From Neofusicoccum parvum (lineage: Eukaryota > Ascomycota > Dothideomycetes > Botryosphaeriales > Botryosphaeriaceae): a stretch of 64,000 bases of DNA. The notes beneath the pieces were generated by a model that was not told where the DNA came from, made no database searches, and saw only the letters and a list, made by a program, of their open reading frames with translations. The stretch covers positions 1,550,001 to 1,614,000 of the forward strand of contig CP087213.1 of assembly GCA_020912385.1 (NCBI GenBank). Reading direction: 5' to 3'. Below, in pieces: positions 24,255 to 34,917 of the stretch. The number at the start of each line of letters is the position of its first letter. The stretch's first letter is position 1. The translations under genes and the position numbers were made by a program.

Positions 24255-26219
24255 ATGCCTCCGTACAGTTACAGCCCGCTAACACACCCTCGAGACTTCA
24301 GGCTTCTCAAGATTCGTGATGAGAAGAGCACTCGGTGGAGCGACGGCCCTCGCGGCGGAAAGCTGGAGCTCGTGCACGCACGGATCGACGAAGCGCCTAC
24401 CTACGAGACCATCTCGTACGTCTGGGGAGGCTCAGATAAATCGCAGATTGTGCAATTAGCACACGACCTGACCTTGCCCTTAACCGAGACCTTACACCGG
24501 CTGCTTCCGTACGTGATGAGGGCAAGCAAGACGGGCTACCTTTGGCTCGATCAGCTGTGCATCAATCAGGATGACATGACTGAACGTAGCCGCCAAGTGG
24601 CTGTGATGGCGGATATCTATAGCACAGCGCAGAGAACCATGGTCTGGCTTTGTGAAGCAGACGACTGGTCCCAGATCATTGCGGATATTTCTCGAGGCCT
24701 GAACTCCACAGACTACCACTTCGCTGCTCGCTCTTACGAAGCTTCCGAGAGCGATAAGAGAAGGGACAAGATCATCGCACATCTTAAGGGCAGGTGCAGC
24801 CAAGGTTGTCCACATCTTGGTTCCTCTGAGTGTGGCGAGCCCAAGTCGAACAGGGCGATATCCTCGTCCTCGTCTGTTGACTGTGGCCTATTGCATGGGC
24901 TTGAAGCCATCTTTCGAGTTTTCAAACTTCCTTGGGTAATGGCTCAGGAGCGCCGTGGGTGGAATTATTCACTGATCCAGCAATCTTAGTTTTCAAGATG
25001 TTGGATTGTTCAAGAGGCCCTCTTATCGCGAGAGGTACACATGATGATTGGAAACACGCTATTTGCACCGTGCGACCTTTACTCGACCGCTCTGAATATC
25101 CAAAGTATCCGAGATCCCAATAGACTGCGGGAGGCTATACCGAGCATATGGCAGGAGGGCTGTGGCTGGCACCCATTCAATTGGATGATGCACTACTGGG
25201 GCAAGGTCCATCATGGACAATGGGGCATGTTCGCCATGCTGCTCAGCACTCTGCGGTCTGTCTCGGTCGGCGGCCTCACCAAACTTTCCGGCAAGAAAGG
25301 CATCCTCTCCTCTCTTGCGGTTCGCGAGCACCTCGGAGTTTCGGACAAGAGAGACATCATCTACTCCCACCTCGGCCTTCACTCTCATAGCCGAGATCTG
25401 ATCAAGCCGGACTATTCGCTAAATGTCCAACAAGTCTTCATAGACGCGACGAGGGCTTTTATCGAAGAGACACAGGATCTGATGGTCCTTGGGCTATGTG
25501 ATAACTTTTACGGCGAGAACGGAGTTCAGAGTCTACCATCTTGGGTTCCGGATTGGTCCACCCGCATCCGGATGATGCCACTCATTGACTTGAAGACAAA
25601 GTACAACGGTCTTGGTTTCGATTGGAGCTTTACTGCTTCCGGTGGATATGAACATAGGGTCCAGCTTCGAGGCCTCTCTCCCCGCCTGCTTGTGAGGGGC
25701 ATCCGTATGGACGTCGTCTCCGCCATTCACCCATGTCGGTTTGAAGATTTTGATACGGCCACTTCTGGAGAACATGAAGATCCTTTCGGGCTGGAGCAGA
25801 TGGTTCAGGATATATCAAATGGAAGCTCTTCCCCTCTTGTATTTCCTTGGAATCTTGAAGAAGTATCTGTTGGCCGCATTCTCCAAGTCATGGCACTGGC
25901 ACGTCACGGGGGGCCTGCCAGAATGCTTTCAAGCTACCGCGGCGGCGCCGAGGAAGACTTGGAAATGATTTTGCGGCACTCGCGTGGAAGACGCATCTGT
26001 CGGGGTGTATATGATAATCGGTCTCTTGGGATGGTGCCTGCGCCTGCAAAAATTGGAGACGAGATATGGGTGTTGCACGGCTGTCCGACGCCAGTTGTGC
26101 TCCGGGAAAAGACTCGCGGGGAACATGAACTCATTGGTGCATGCTACTTTGAGGGTCTGATGTACCGTGATGCTGATGTCTGGACTGAAGAGGAGGCAGA
26201 GAGTCTATATCTCGTTTGA
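24255..26219 (+). CDS. Heterokaryon incompatibility (HET) domain protein
   Basis: HET-domain proteins mediate non-self recognition and programmed cell death after hyphal fusion in filamentous ascomycetes. Exons 24255-24935 and 24990-26219, intron 54 bp; 636 residues. The HET domain covers about residues 50-240: YETISYVWG (50-58), LWLDQLCINQDD followed by ERSRQVAVMADIYSTAQRTMVWL (about 96-132), and LPWFSRCWIVQEALL, which forms only across the splice. Without splicing a stop follows at 24987, so the intron is required. Downstream is the usual variable region with SDKRDIIYSHLGL and PSWVPDWS. No NACHT, WD40 or other partner domain is attached. The gene is intact; its allelic partner, if any, is unknown. 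Confidence 0.93.
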
Positions 26220-26576
26220 GTAACTTCTCGTTCCGTTTGATGCGTTTTGTTCTCGTGCGATGTGAAATTCCTCTTCCAAAAATTTCAACATCTATCTTTG
26301 GTTAATTGTTGCTTCCGGGCATAGTCGAGACTAGCTGTAGTTGGCAAGTAACCATCGGTAATCACGGGGCCTCAGTCTTTGATACTAGGGCATACGCGGG
26401 AATGTCGTCTTTTGTGTACTAGAAAAGTATGTACATCCTGCTCATCAAGTGCGACAAGGGTTGCCATAGCGATACCATCCACATCCCCCAAAACGCTATT
26501 TTGCTGTTTGCGTCAAGAATCAGGTCCCTTTATTCGATCAGAAGATCCCGGTCAATGCATGTGTAAATGCAGGACC

Positions 26577-26592
26577 GAGAACTGACACGATA
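26577..26592. repeat. Target-site duplication of the LINE fragment, left copy
   Basis: GAGAACTGACACGATA, identical to 27140-27155. It adjoins the GATA-repeat tail of the element. Confidence 0.85.
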
Positions 26593-27139
26593 GATAGATA
26601 GATAGATAAATTCATTTCTTCCCGATATAGCTCCCTTACGGGTCCATGCGGGGTTGGCTATCTGTAGTTATTTTACACGAGGGGGAAAACCTTTTCGCCT
26701 GGCAAAAACCCCTCCTCTCGATCTGGGCATGATGTCTAATTCTGGTTCTGTTTTCCCTTCTTACCGGTAGCGGCTGCTGTGGCAGCCCTACATTCACCTA
26801 CTAGCCCTATCCCTTCAGTCCTTATCCTCGTAGTTGTCCGGGTCCGAGTAGTCCTGGTGGTCCTCCTGGTTCCTCTTCCTGGCTGTCCTCCTGGATTAAT
26901 TCCCTGGCCAGGCTAAACTGCTTGAGCAGCCCTAGGCGTAAGAACCAGTCTGTTGCTGCTTTGACTCCCTTTTTTGTAGAGAGAAGGGAGCGGTAGTCTG
27001 TAGTTTCCGCCTTTTGGAGCATCTGTGCCCTACCCTGTTGGAAGTGGGGGCAGAAGAGGAGGATGTGCTTTGGGGTTTGCCTATGCCAGCCGCATGGGCA
27101 GGCGGGGCTAGGGTGTCCTGGCACCTTGCGCTTAGAGAG
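26593..27139 (-). mobile_element. 5'-truncated non-LTR retrotransposon (Tad1/I-like LINE) remnant
   Basis: On the minus strand, a frame ending at 26822 encodes the last ~105 residues of a fungal LINE ORF2. It has the post-RT/RNase H cysteine-histidine motif CPCGWHRQTPKHILLFCPHF, then a conserved WFLRLGLLKQF helix. The rest of ORF2 is missing. A 3' UTR of about 230 bp ends in a TATC-repeat tail (26593-26610 on the plus strand as GATA units). A 16-bp direct repeat flanks the element exactly. 5' truncation, a simple-repeat tail and target duplication are the signature of target-primed reverse transcription. The family name is inferred from motif style. Confidence 0.82.
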
Positions 27140-27155
27140 GAGAACTGACACGATA
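27140..27155. repeat. Target-site duplication of the LINE fragment, right copy
   Basis: GAGAACTGACACGATA, identical to 26577-26592. It adjoins the truncated 5' end of the element. Confidence 0.85.
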
Positions 27156-27631
27156 ATTGCATGTCGCACAATGCTGAGAAAAATATCAGCTGAATCCTTT
27201 CATTCTAGAATAGACTCCACCTGCTATTCTCTCCATCTCTGCGCAGGACCTCAAGGTTAAAAATGCCAGAGATCCAGAGCAGATCTTCAAGTCGCCTTGC
27301 AAATTCATTTTCCAACAACGATTATTCCGCTACTGCCGGAACACTTCGCTCAAAGATATAAGCGCTGGCTTCACCTGCGGGCAACGGTGGACATTCCAGG
27401 ACTGAGCCTCAGCATACCCAGCCCCATTCAAGGTATTTCCGGTATCTACGTACCAATACGGTGTTGGGCAGGAATAATACTGATGATATCTGGTAGGAAT
27501 TTGAAAATAACAGCAATCTTCGAGCCTGTATCTACACTACCATAGGCTGTGTCTTAGACTTGTATATGGTCAGATTGATAGTCCGAAGCAGAGTGATCGA
27601 ATTTATTAAAGGCTTTTTTTTTTTAAAAACA

Positions 27632-27652
27632 CCCCCCCCCCCCCCCCCCCCC
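27632..27652. repeat. Poly-C run of 21
   Basis: Uninterrupted C homopolymer, preceded at 27615-27624 by ten T and then five A. The length may be affected by sequencing error. Confidence 0.85.
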
Positions 27653-28115
27653 TAAGTTCGAAAACATGGATGAGTCCCTGCATCTCCCAAAATTCAGCCA
27701 GTATCTGTAGATGCTGTTTTGGCCCGTCCCATTGTTATGTGGAGATGACGAGGCCTCTATGGGTGACCGGGAATTACTCTCCGAATTGGTTGTGTCAGTA
27801 CAACGTGTGCATCACCCTTGGCGCTTCTGTGGACCGTGGGAGATAGTGCCACACTATTCTTTAGAATCGGGATCTCTGATTTATTTTTATTTTCATTTCT
27901 GGGAGCGCTTTAAATGCATGAGGCTGTTTGATATTACTTTCATGTTGCGCACCGAAACTGGTTATGTTTGGTTTTGCATCGAATCTGAAGTATGCGTGGA
28001 TCACCACAATCAGCTGAAGGTCCATAAAAGGACGTCACGTAGCAATTTCGAATAAGAAAACTATTTTGAAACACCCGTAGACCGTCTCATAGATACCGGT
28101 GTCATGGCAGGAGCC

Positions 28116-28834
28116 TCAAACAACAACAGCGCACGTTGCACAAACAGCAGCCATACCACAGAACAATGCATTCCCGACCATACGAAACCCCCACCTCCGC
28201 ACTAGAGCATGTACCATCTCGTCTCTTGGCATGCTTTCATTTGCGTCAATGGCGCCACTGCTCGTGCCATATTCTTTTGCTTTCGCGTGCAGGGCGTCAT
28301 TAGTCGGCACCATGCAGAAAATGCTATATACGATCTGCGACGGGAGAAGGATTGCAGCAGTCGTATAAAGCTTGCGAGGAATGCTTCCGACAGGCTCTTT
28401 TCGTGAAATTAGACTTCGTATTCACCATGATGCAGGAGGCACGAGAGTGGCGGGATGGAAAAGACGGGAAGGAATGGAGAGACAAGAGACCGTCATCGGG
28501 AGTTGGGGGAGCCTGCTTACCATATGACGCGAGGAAGGCAAAAATAGCAATGCAGCCTCCCAGCAGCGGGCCTATCGTCTGGTGGAGAATGCGGTAGGCT
28601 TTCGCCCACTGCCGGGCGAGGACGGGGGCGGGGGCATCGAGAAGAATTGGCGCAAGCTCAAGGGTCGTCGCAGCGGTTTGGCCTGTATGTGTTAGTGGGT
28701 GCGTTGATTTATTTGTTTCCATAGGAGATTGAGGAGGTACCAAAGAGAAAAGCTGATGCAGTAATACCAACGGTCTGGAGGACGCGGATGGTAGACGGCG
28801 TGGGTTGCGGAAATATTGAGATCCTTGATGCCAT
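28116..28834 (-). CDS. DUF1772 (anthrone-oxygenase-like) small membrane protein
   Basis: Exons 28834-28741, 28682-28521 and 28396-28116; 178 residues. Hydrophobic segments fit a multi-pass membrane protein. The first is around TVGITASAFLFGQTAATTLE (about 22-41), the second around GPLLGGCIAIFAFLASYG (about 67-85), the third around YTTAAILLPSQIVYSIF, and a last one at the C-terminus. Family hallmarks are ARQWAKAYR, the late MVPTNDALHAKA motif and VRRWGFRMVGNAL near the end. DUF1772 proteins include anthrone oxygenases of polyketide pathways, but no polyketide synthase is nearby, so the function is open. Each exon junction restores the family pattern; the 124-bp second intron is longer than average. 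Confidence 0.82.
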
Positions 28835-29270
28835 GGCTGCTTACTCCAGGAATCACTTATATTCTCTTGATTGCTCGAACTGGTCGAACGTATTTGGAGG
28901 GGTGTAGGTATAAGATGTGGAGGTGAAGATTGCGTTGGAGAAGCCATCCCCCTTTGAAACTTAGTGCTGATTGTTCTAGTCCCCGCATTTGTATTACTAC
29001 TTGCCGGATTGAGGCGCAGCGGCCAATACTTCCTACCTCTACAGAGTGCGCAGGCGTTTCAAGCAAGTTGGCGACTATGTGTATGAAGGAAGTGAAAGTT
29101 ATGATCCACGCCATCATTTGATATCTACATAGCTTTCAAGAACTTTTCCCCCAATCCAAGCAAACAACATACGCAGAGTTTTCTCCAAAGGCTTCGTCCG
29201 CTCACCGCACTCTGCTTCCATCTCCAAGCACCGATCTTTCCATCTTTCCACACACTTGTCCTGAACCCAC
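28835..29270. other. Intergenic region between the DUF1772 gene and LTN1
   Basis: 436 bp with the DUF1772 promoter and LTN1 3' flank. No gene was recognised. Confidence 0.6.
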
Positions 29271-32200
29271 TTAGCCATAGTTGAACGGATTCCTGCACAG
29301 CGGGCAGCTGCTCGCATTGCTGCTCTTGAACCACTTATACAAGCAGCTCGTATGGAACAAGTTCTTGCAGGTCCCGCACCTCTTGCTCGGCAGCTGCTTG
29401 TCGGCGCTGATGATGCTGTAGCAGATGGCGCACTCAGTCTGGCCCTTCAGGGCGCCCACGACATTCCTGCGCCACGAGATGAGGCCGTCGACCAGGTTGC
29501 CATTCGAGAAGGTGACGACGCCCTGGCAGTTGCGCAGCCAGGATTGCCACTTCTGCTCGGACACGGCGACGCGATTGACGCCCTCGACGATGACGGGCGC
29601 GAGCGGGTAGGTGGGCGGCAGCCGGATGACGATGGTCATAAACTGCTCGTCGACCTCGTAGCCGGCCGTGATTTCCTTGCCGCGCTGGTTGACCTTGATG
29701 GTCAGGGCTTCGTCGGCGGCTGCGTTATCCTGGCTGTTCGCCCACTCGCTGACGGCGCTGAGCGCGGCTGTGATGATGTGTGGGGAGATGAAACGCTCCG
29801 TCCAACTCTCCACGGCGAGCACCGTCTGACGCGATTTGCAGTCGATCCACCATGACTTGGCGAGCGAGGGCAGGTGCTGTAGGGTCAGGAAGTAGAGGTG
29901 GGCGGCGAGGTAGCGTGCATCCGCAAGCGGAGTGTCCGTTGCATGCGGGTCGTACTGCGCGACGTCAAACTTGGAGATATCGATTGGCCTGCCCTTCGTG
30001 TGGCCCAAGAACTCGGCCAGAAAGTCGAGCAACTGAGGCACGTGTCCTTCCTTTTGCAAGTGCTCGATGTATTCAGTCTTGACCTTATATGACTATTATT
30101 TATGTCAGCAGAACCTTCTAAACTGCAGGGGATTCACGACTCACCGAATTCGTGAAGTGGTCGAAGATGAGCAGCCAGCTAAATAGATAGCCACGGAGAT
30201 CGAGCGGCATCGCCCGGTTGAAGTCCCAGCCACTGATGACCTCCTTAGAGGGCGGTTCCAGGACAAGCGAAAGGAGCTCATCAGGCAGCTGTGCCGTTGT
30301 CTTCTCCAGCGCAGCATTGACAGATATTTCCTCTTGAGCAGCCGGGATCTGCTTATGGAGAATGTCGAATGCCGCTTGCTGCACGGAGCTTGACTCAGTA
30401 ACCAAAAGCGGAAAAAGCTTCAGACAACCAGTCAGCATGCAGGAAACATAATTGTGGAATTATTCCATCATACCTCTTCAGTGTTCTCCAGTTGAGTACC
30501 GGAGATTGAGCTAATCTGCCTTGAAAGTAGCTCATTGACAATCTTGAGAGGCTGATGATTGTAGTCGTCCAAGCCTGAATACCGTAAGCGTATGCATGAG
30601 TCACTTTTCTGCTGCAGGACTTACCCTCTGATTGCTTCAGAAGCTCGATGAGGCCTTGGGAAACTGCAGGCTGCGACGACTTCCAGATTTCCACCAAGTC
30701 CTCATTGGGGTCCTCATCGGCTTGGAGGGCTCTCAGGGTGGAGTAAAGCTTGAGCGATGCATGTATGCAAGGAATGGCTCTGTCATCAGTGTCAGCATGT
30801 GATGTTCTTTTAGTATCAATGGCGAAATGCATACTCCTCATAACCGAGACCTTGGTCTTTGAAGTGTCCAGCCGATGACCAGAAGGATGTCAAGGAGTTC
30901 AAGATGTTTTCCCAGTGTTCGCCGTAGATGTCTTTCATGAGAGGGAGTAGTAACGAGAACGCGCGGTAGACCTCTGATCTGACCGTGAGCGGAATACTTT
31001 CATCGTCCTGCAGCTCAAGCCATCCCGTCAAGTGTTTGACGAAGAAGACAAGCCGCTGCTTTGCAATAGTGTCGGTGATTCCGTCCTGATTGGCGACGAT
31101 GATATTAAGAAGAACGAGTTGTCTCAAGCCTGGGTGGGGATTAGCACACAACATACGAGCGACGACATAGTTACGTTGAGGCAGGTGGTATCTACCGTCT
31201 TGCACATCTTGGACGTTATGGCCAGTAAGTTGTGCAATGAGCTCATTACACATACGAGATGCAGAGCTATGAGATGCCATAGGGGTGCTATGGCCGAACA
31301 AAAACGCGGCGACAAGCAGTGTATCTAGAGGGAGTCAGGATTTGATGCCGGCCAACATCGTAAAACCACTTACCGTTGCTTCTCCGGATTTCTTTCAGAG
31401 TCTCTTCCATGCTCGCAGTCTCCTTGCTCGGCCAGCCGTGCATCTCGATGAGCTCCGACGTCACAGATGCATAGGCTCGCGCATTGTAGAATGATTCGGA
31501 AGCCAGGCCCTTGGAAGACTCACGGAGAGAGTCTAGCGCAGCGCGAACGAAAGAGGACTCGGAAGACGCGTCTTCGGACCACCCGGCTGTGGACGACGAG
31601 GTCCAGGTAGTAATGAGGGCCTGAATGTCAGCAATAACCTCAACAACATCATTTTCTGTGTGCGGGTTGTACACATTGAAGATATCGTTCGAAGTTGCAC
31701 GGCTGACATTGTCGTTGGTGAGCTGAACGGTCAAGAGCAGGTGCTTGTAAAGCTGGGCTTGTCTCTCCAGGGATAACTTCTCCAGGATTGGAACCTTTGC
31801 AAGAAGGCGTGCTGTGTAGGCTGCCATTCTTAGAGCAGGGGCAAGACCTTCGGAGTCGCGTGGTACCTTTGTCGGATTTTGGCCTTTTTTGACTAGGTAG
31901 ACACCACCGCCAAGAGGGTTGGTGATGGCGAAAGTCGGATGCGGAGAAATATCCAAGAAAGGCTTCAAAGCGGCCTGCCAAGCATCGTATGTCGGTACAA
32001 TGTTGTCTAAGAGCTCTTGGTCTACCGTTTCGGTGTCGTTGAGAAGGTCTTTAGCAAGTTCGACAAGGGTGCTCGGTGAGACAGAATCGGCAGCCGCCTG
32101 CACCAGTCCCCTGGAAATGACATCGAAAATGGAGCTCTTCAGGGCCTCTTTGCTGTTGCTATCCGAAAGGGTGGCCTTGATCCGGTTTTCCAGGCTTGTG

Positions 32201-34605
32201 GCCTGCTCGGCGATCTCGTCGTTCGGGTTCTCGGTGATAGAAACCAACTTCTGAAGTAGCGCAGAGCCTTCTGGTGTCGGAACATACCGCCTAAGGAGAT
32301 CTGGATTCTGTTGGACGATATTTGTGAGGCCTTGAAGAGCATTCTGAGCTTTGCCAGAGACAGAGAGGGACTGAGTCAAGTCTGCCAACACGGTGTCTAC
32401 TGTGTCATCCGAAAGTACAGAAGATCCCTTTAGGAGCTGGTTGGGGAAGCTCCAATCTGCTTCACCCTGGATGGATAGTCGGAATCTCTCTAGAATGAAC
32501 CCTTGAAGCTCGGAATTCGCCACGGCGATCTGACTTTGAGAATCGATTGAGGATAAGAGCTGCGCCAGTGCAGTGACCTTTGCTTGTGGCTCTGGCTCAT
32601 CAACACAAGTCTTCAGAGTTGCTCTCCAAGCTTCTTCAAAGCCCGGACGGCCACTGAAAGTACGTAGAATGGATGCCAGTTTAGAGGATGACGGGGACAA
32701 GAAAAGTGAAGGAAGATCATTCGTGACGAATGACGTAAGAAGCTCGGAACATTCGGGGTCTTCAAAAAGGAACGATTTGAAAGACCGAAGTAATGCCTCT
32801 ATCACACCTGCTGCTCCATAGGGCTTACCATTCCGAGAGTTGAGGAGCTCGAGAGCTTCTTTGATGACCTGTGAAGACGATCGTGCAAGGAGATCACGAA
32901 TATTCGGAGGTGGGTCCTTCTCGAGTAGCTTCGAAGCTACAGCAGCCCATCTCTGACCCACTTCGTTCACTTGTCGCTGAGAGGCATCGTAGTCCTTTGA
33001 TTGCGCTGGCAACGACGTCTTCATGTCTTCAACCAGAACGTTCGTAGCCTGCTCCCATTGTGCCTCGAGCACCAACGGTACTCCGGGAATTTCCAGAGCT
33101 TGACTTATCAGCTTTGTTGTTTGGGGGCCTGGAACAACCCAAGTTGCAGTCTCTTGAGATGGTTTGATGTACTGAAGTATAAGAGGCAGCACCATCTCAG
33201 CTAGTAGCTTCTGCTGTTCTTCTCCAGGGAAAGATGCAGAAAGCGCAGCCGTAACGTTGAAATAAGCCGGGTATGCAGCCCCAAGATTAGAACGAGGCTC
33301 GTCCTTGCTGATGATACCGCTGCGGATGGCGCTGAGAATTTCGACAGCCTCGGCCGAGTCAGACGGCAAAACTTCCTTGGGCAGCCTGGTAATAATTTTG
33401 TTGACGTTATCCCAGTAATGTGTAGGGCCGCCCTGGGAGCCACGCTTCAAAAATTGCCGCAGTCGCTTGGTAACAGGCGTCTTTTTCGAAGTATAGTGTT
33501 CTGTCCACACGGTAGGGAAAATGGTCGTGAGTGCGACTAACGTCTCCGAGAACTCGTATGCGGAGCCAGTTTGGTCGGAATTGAGAGCAGTGCTCAGGTA
33601 GGATTTAGATATCGTCGAAAGATGGGCTGATAGCGCTTCTAAATCAGACGAGAGTTAGTATACCGGTCGCACTGGGGCAATGAGGGGTGCAGGGCTTACC
33701 TCTCTGCTTAGCCATGCATGTTCTCAGCAGCCTGTGAATAGCACGCCTGACAGCAGGATCACTATAAGAAGAAAAGTCCCAAATTCTGCCGTCCTGCATG
33801 GCTTCTTCGTAGCTGCTCTGTTCCTTCCCAAGCTCCTCTGGAGAGAGCTCCGTGAGGAGGCTTGCAATGACCGCGATGCTCGAGGCAATCACACGGCTGT
33901 ATTTTGCCTCGGCATCATCAGGGCTTGTGTTCCTCTCATCACTCAGGGTGTTGGACGATTCCTTGTCTATCACGTTTCGGCAATATTCGAGGATTTGCTG
34001 TTGGAAAGCTTTGCGGAGATTGTGCATCTTCTCGGGAGTGGAAAAGACGGAACTGAAGGAGGCTTGCGCAGCCAGCGAGACAGACTTGTCATTGTCGTAG
34101 AGACCGGACAGCCAGGCACCAACGACTTTGGGCATGTGCTTCGCAATGCGCTTCCCGCATGCCGCCGCAATCTGGCCTTGCACAGTGTGCGCGAGCTGGC
34201 GCACTCGCCGGGCAGCATCAATGGATGTACGAGGGTATATTTGGACCTGAAAGAAGAGGCCCTCATTAACACTGCCGCCGTATATGTACATGTTCGAGAG
34301 AAACGCACCCACGCCTCAAGCACAGCCTCCTCCACCGACGCGGGCGACGAAGCGATGGTCGACTGCAGATCCTCCAGCGCCTTCGCCTTGGTTGTGCTAT
34401 CCTTCTTCGACAGGTTCTTAAAGGCAACGACCGTGTTTGCATCGGAAATGGACGAGAGGTCGGGCGGCTCGGACACGTAAGAGAGCGGGGAGGCCGAGGC
34501 GCCAAAGGCGGAGAAGGACGCTCCAGAGCCGAAACCAGAGCCTGCACCGAAAGCGCCGGCCGCAGCACGACTGCTGCTGGCGTGCGACTTGGCCTTCTTG
34601 CTCAT
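29271..34605 (-). CDS. LTN1: Listerin, E3 ubiquitin ligase of ribosome quality control
   Basis: Ubiquitinates nascent chains on stalled 60S subunits in the cytosol as part of the RQC complex. Nine exons: 34605-34309, 34246-33700, 33638-31374, 31324-31196, 31129-30835, 30779-30625, 30574-30474, 30417-30145, 30083-29271; 1624 residues, about the family length. The N-terminus carries the listerin block SDANTVVAFKNLSKKDSTTKAKALEDL after a Gly/Ser/Phe-rich leader. The middle is alpha-helical HEAT-like sequence. The C-terminus has the RWD-like region and a RING: CAICYSII, CGTCKNLFHTSCLYKWF, SCPLCRNPF, ending NYG. All introns are 49-66 bp with matched phases. It is divergent from RAD3. Confidence 0.94.
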
Positions 34606-34917
34606 GGCGTTGGCGGGGCGGGCGTAGCTGGGTGGGAGCGGGCTGGCGGGGAGAGCGAAAAGGTCGCGGGCAGCCGACGATGACGCACGGCAGGCAGCAG
34701 GCGCGCCAAGGCTCGCTTGCTCCCGGCGCTAGTGCCTGACTCGCGCCAAGGCTGGCAGGCGGCTCACCTGCGTGCCATTGTCAGCAGCCCGTCGCCCCGA
34801 CGCTCTCACGGAGGCAAACCGGCAATGTAAACTGCTGCTGCCGGGCGCTCACCACGTCGCCGTCCCTTCTCCATCTGCAGACCCGGCCTGCCCGGCGAGC
34901 GCCCGCCCCTCGCCATC
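34606..34917. promoter_or_regulatory. Divergent promoter between LTN1 and RAD3
   Basis: 312 bp separate the two start codons. GC-rich, with no TATA box seen. Confidence 0.6.

Larger units (their letters stand above)
26220..28115. other. 1.9-kb region without an intact gene, holding a LINE remnant
   Basis: Between the HET gene and the 3' end of the DUF1772 gene. It contains a truncated LINE (26593-27139) with flanking duplications and a poly-C run at 27632-27652. A plus-strand open frame of 114 codons (27711-28055) resembles nothing I recognise. The remainder is AT-richer than the housekeeping regions. Confidence 0.65.

Noticed and set aside
24255..24989. HET gene as a pseudogene broken by a stop codon
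   Set aside because: A 54-bp GT-AG intron at 24936-24989 removes the stop and restores the conserved PWFSRCWIVQEALL motif in the same frame.
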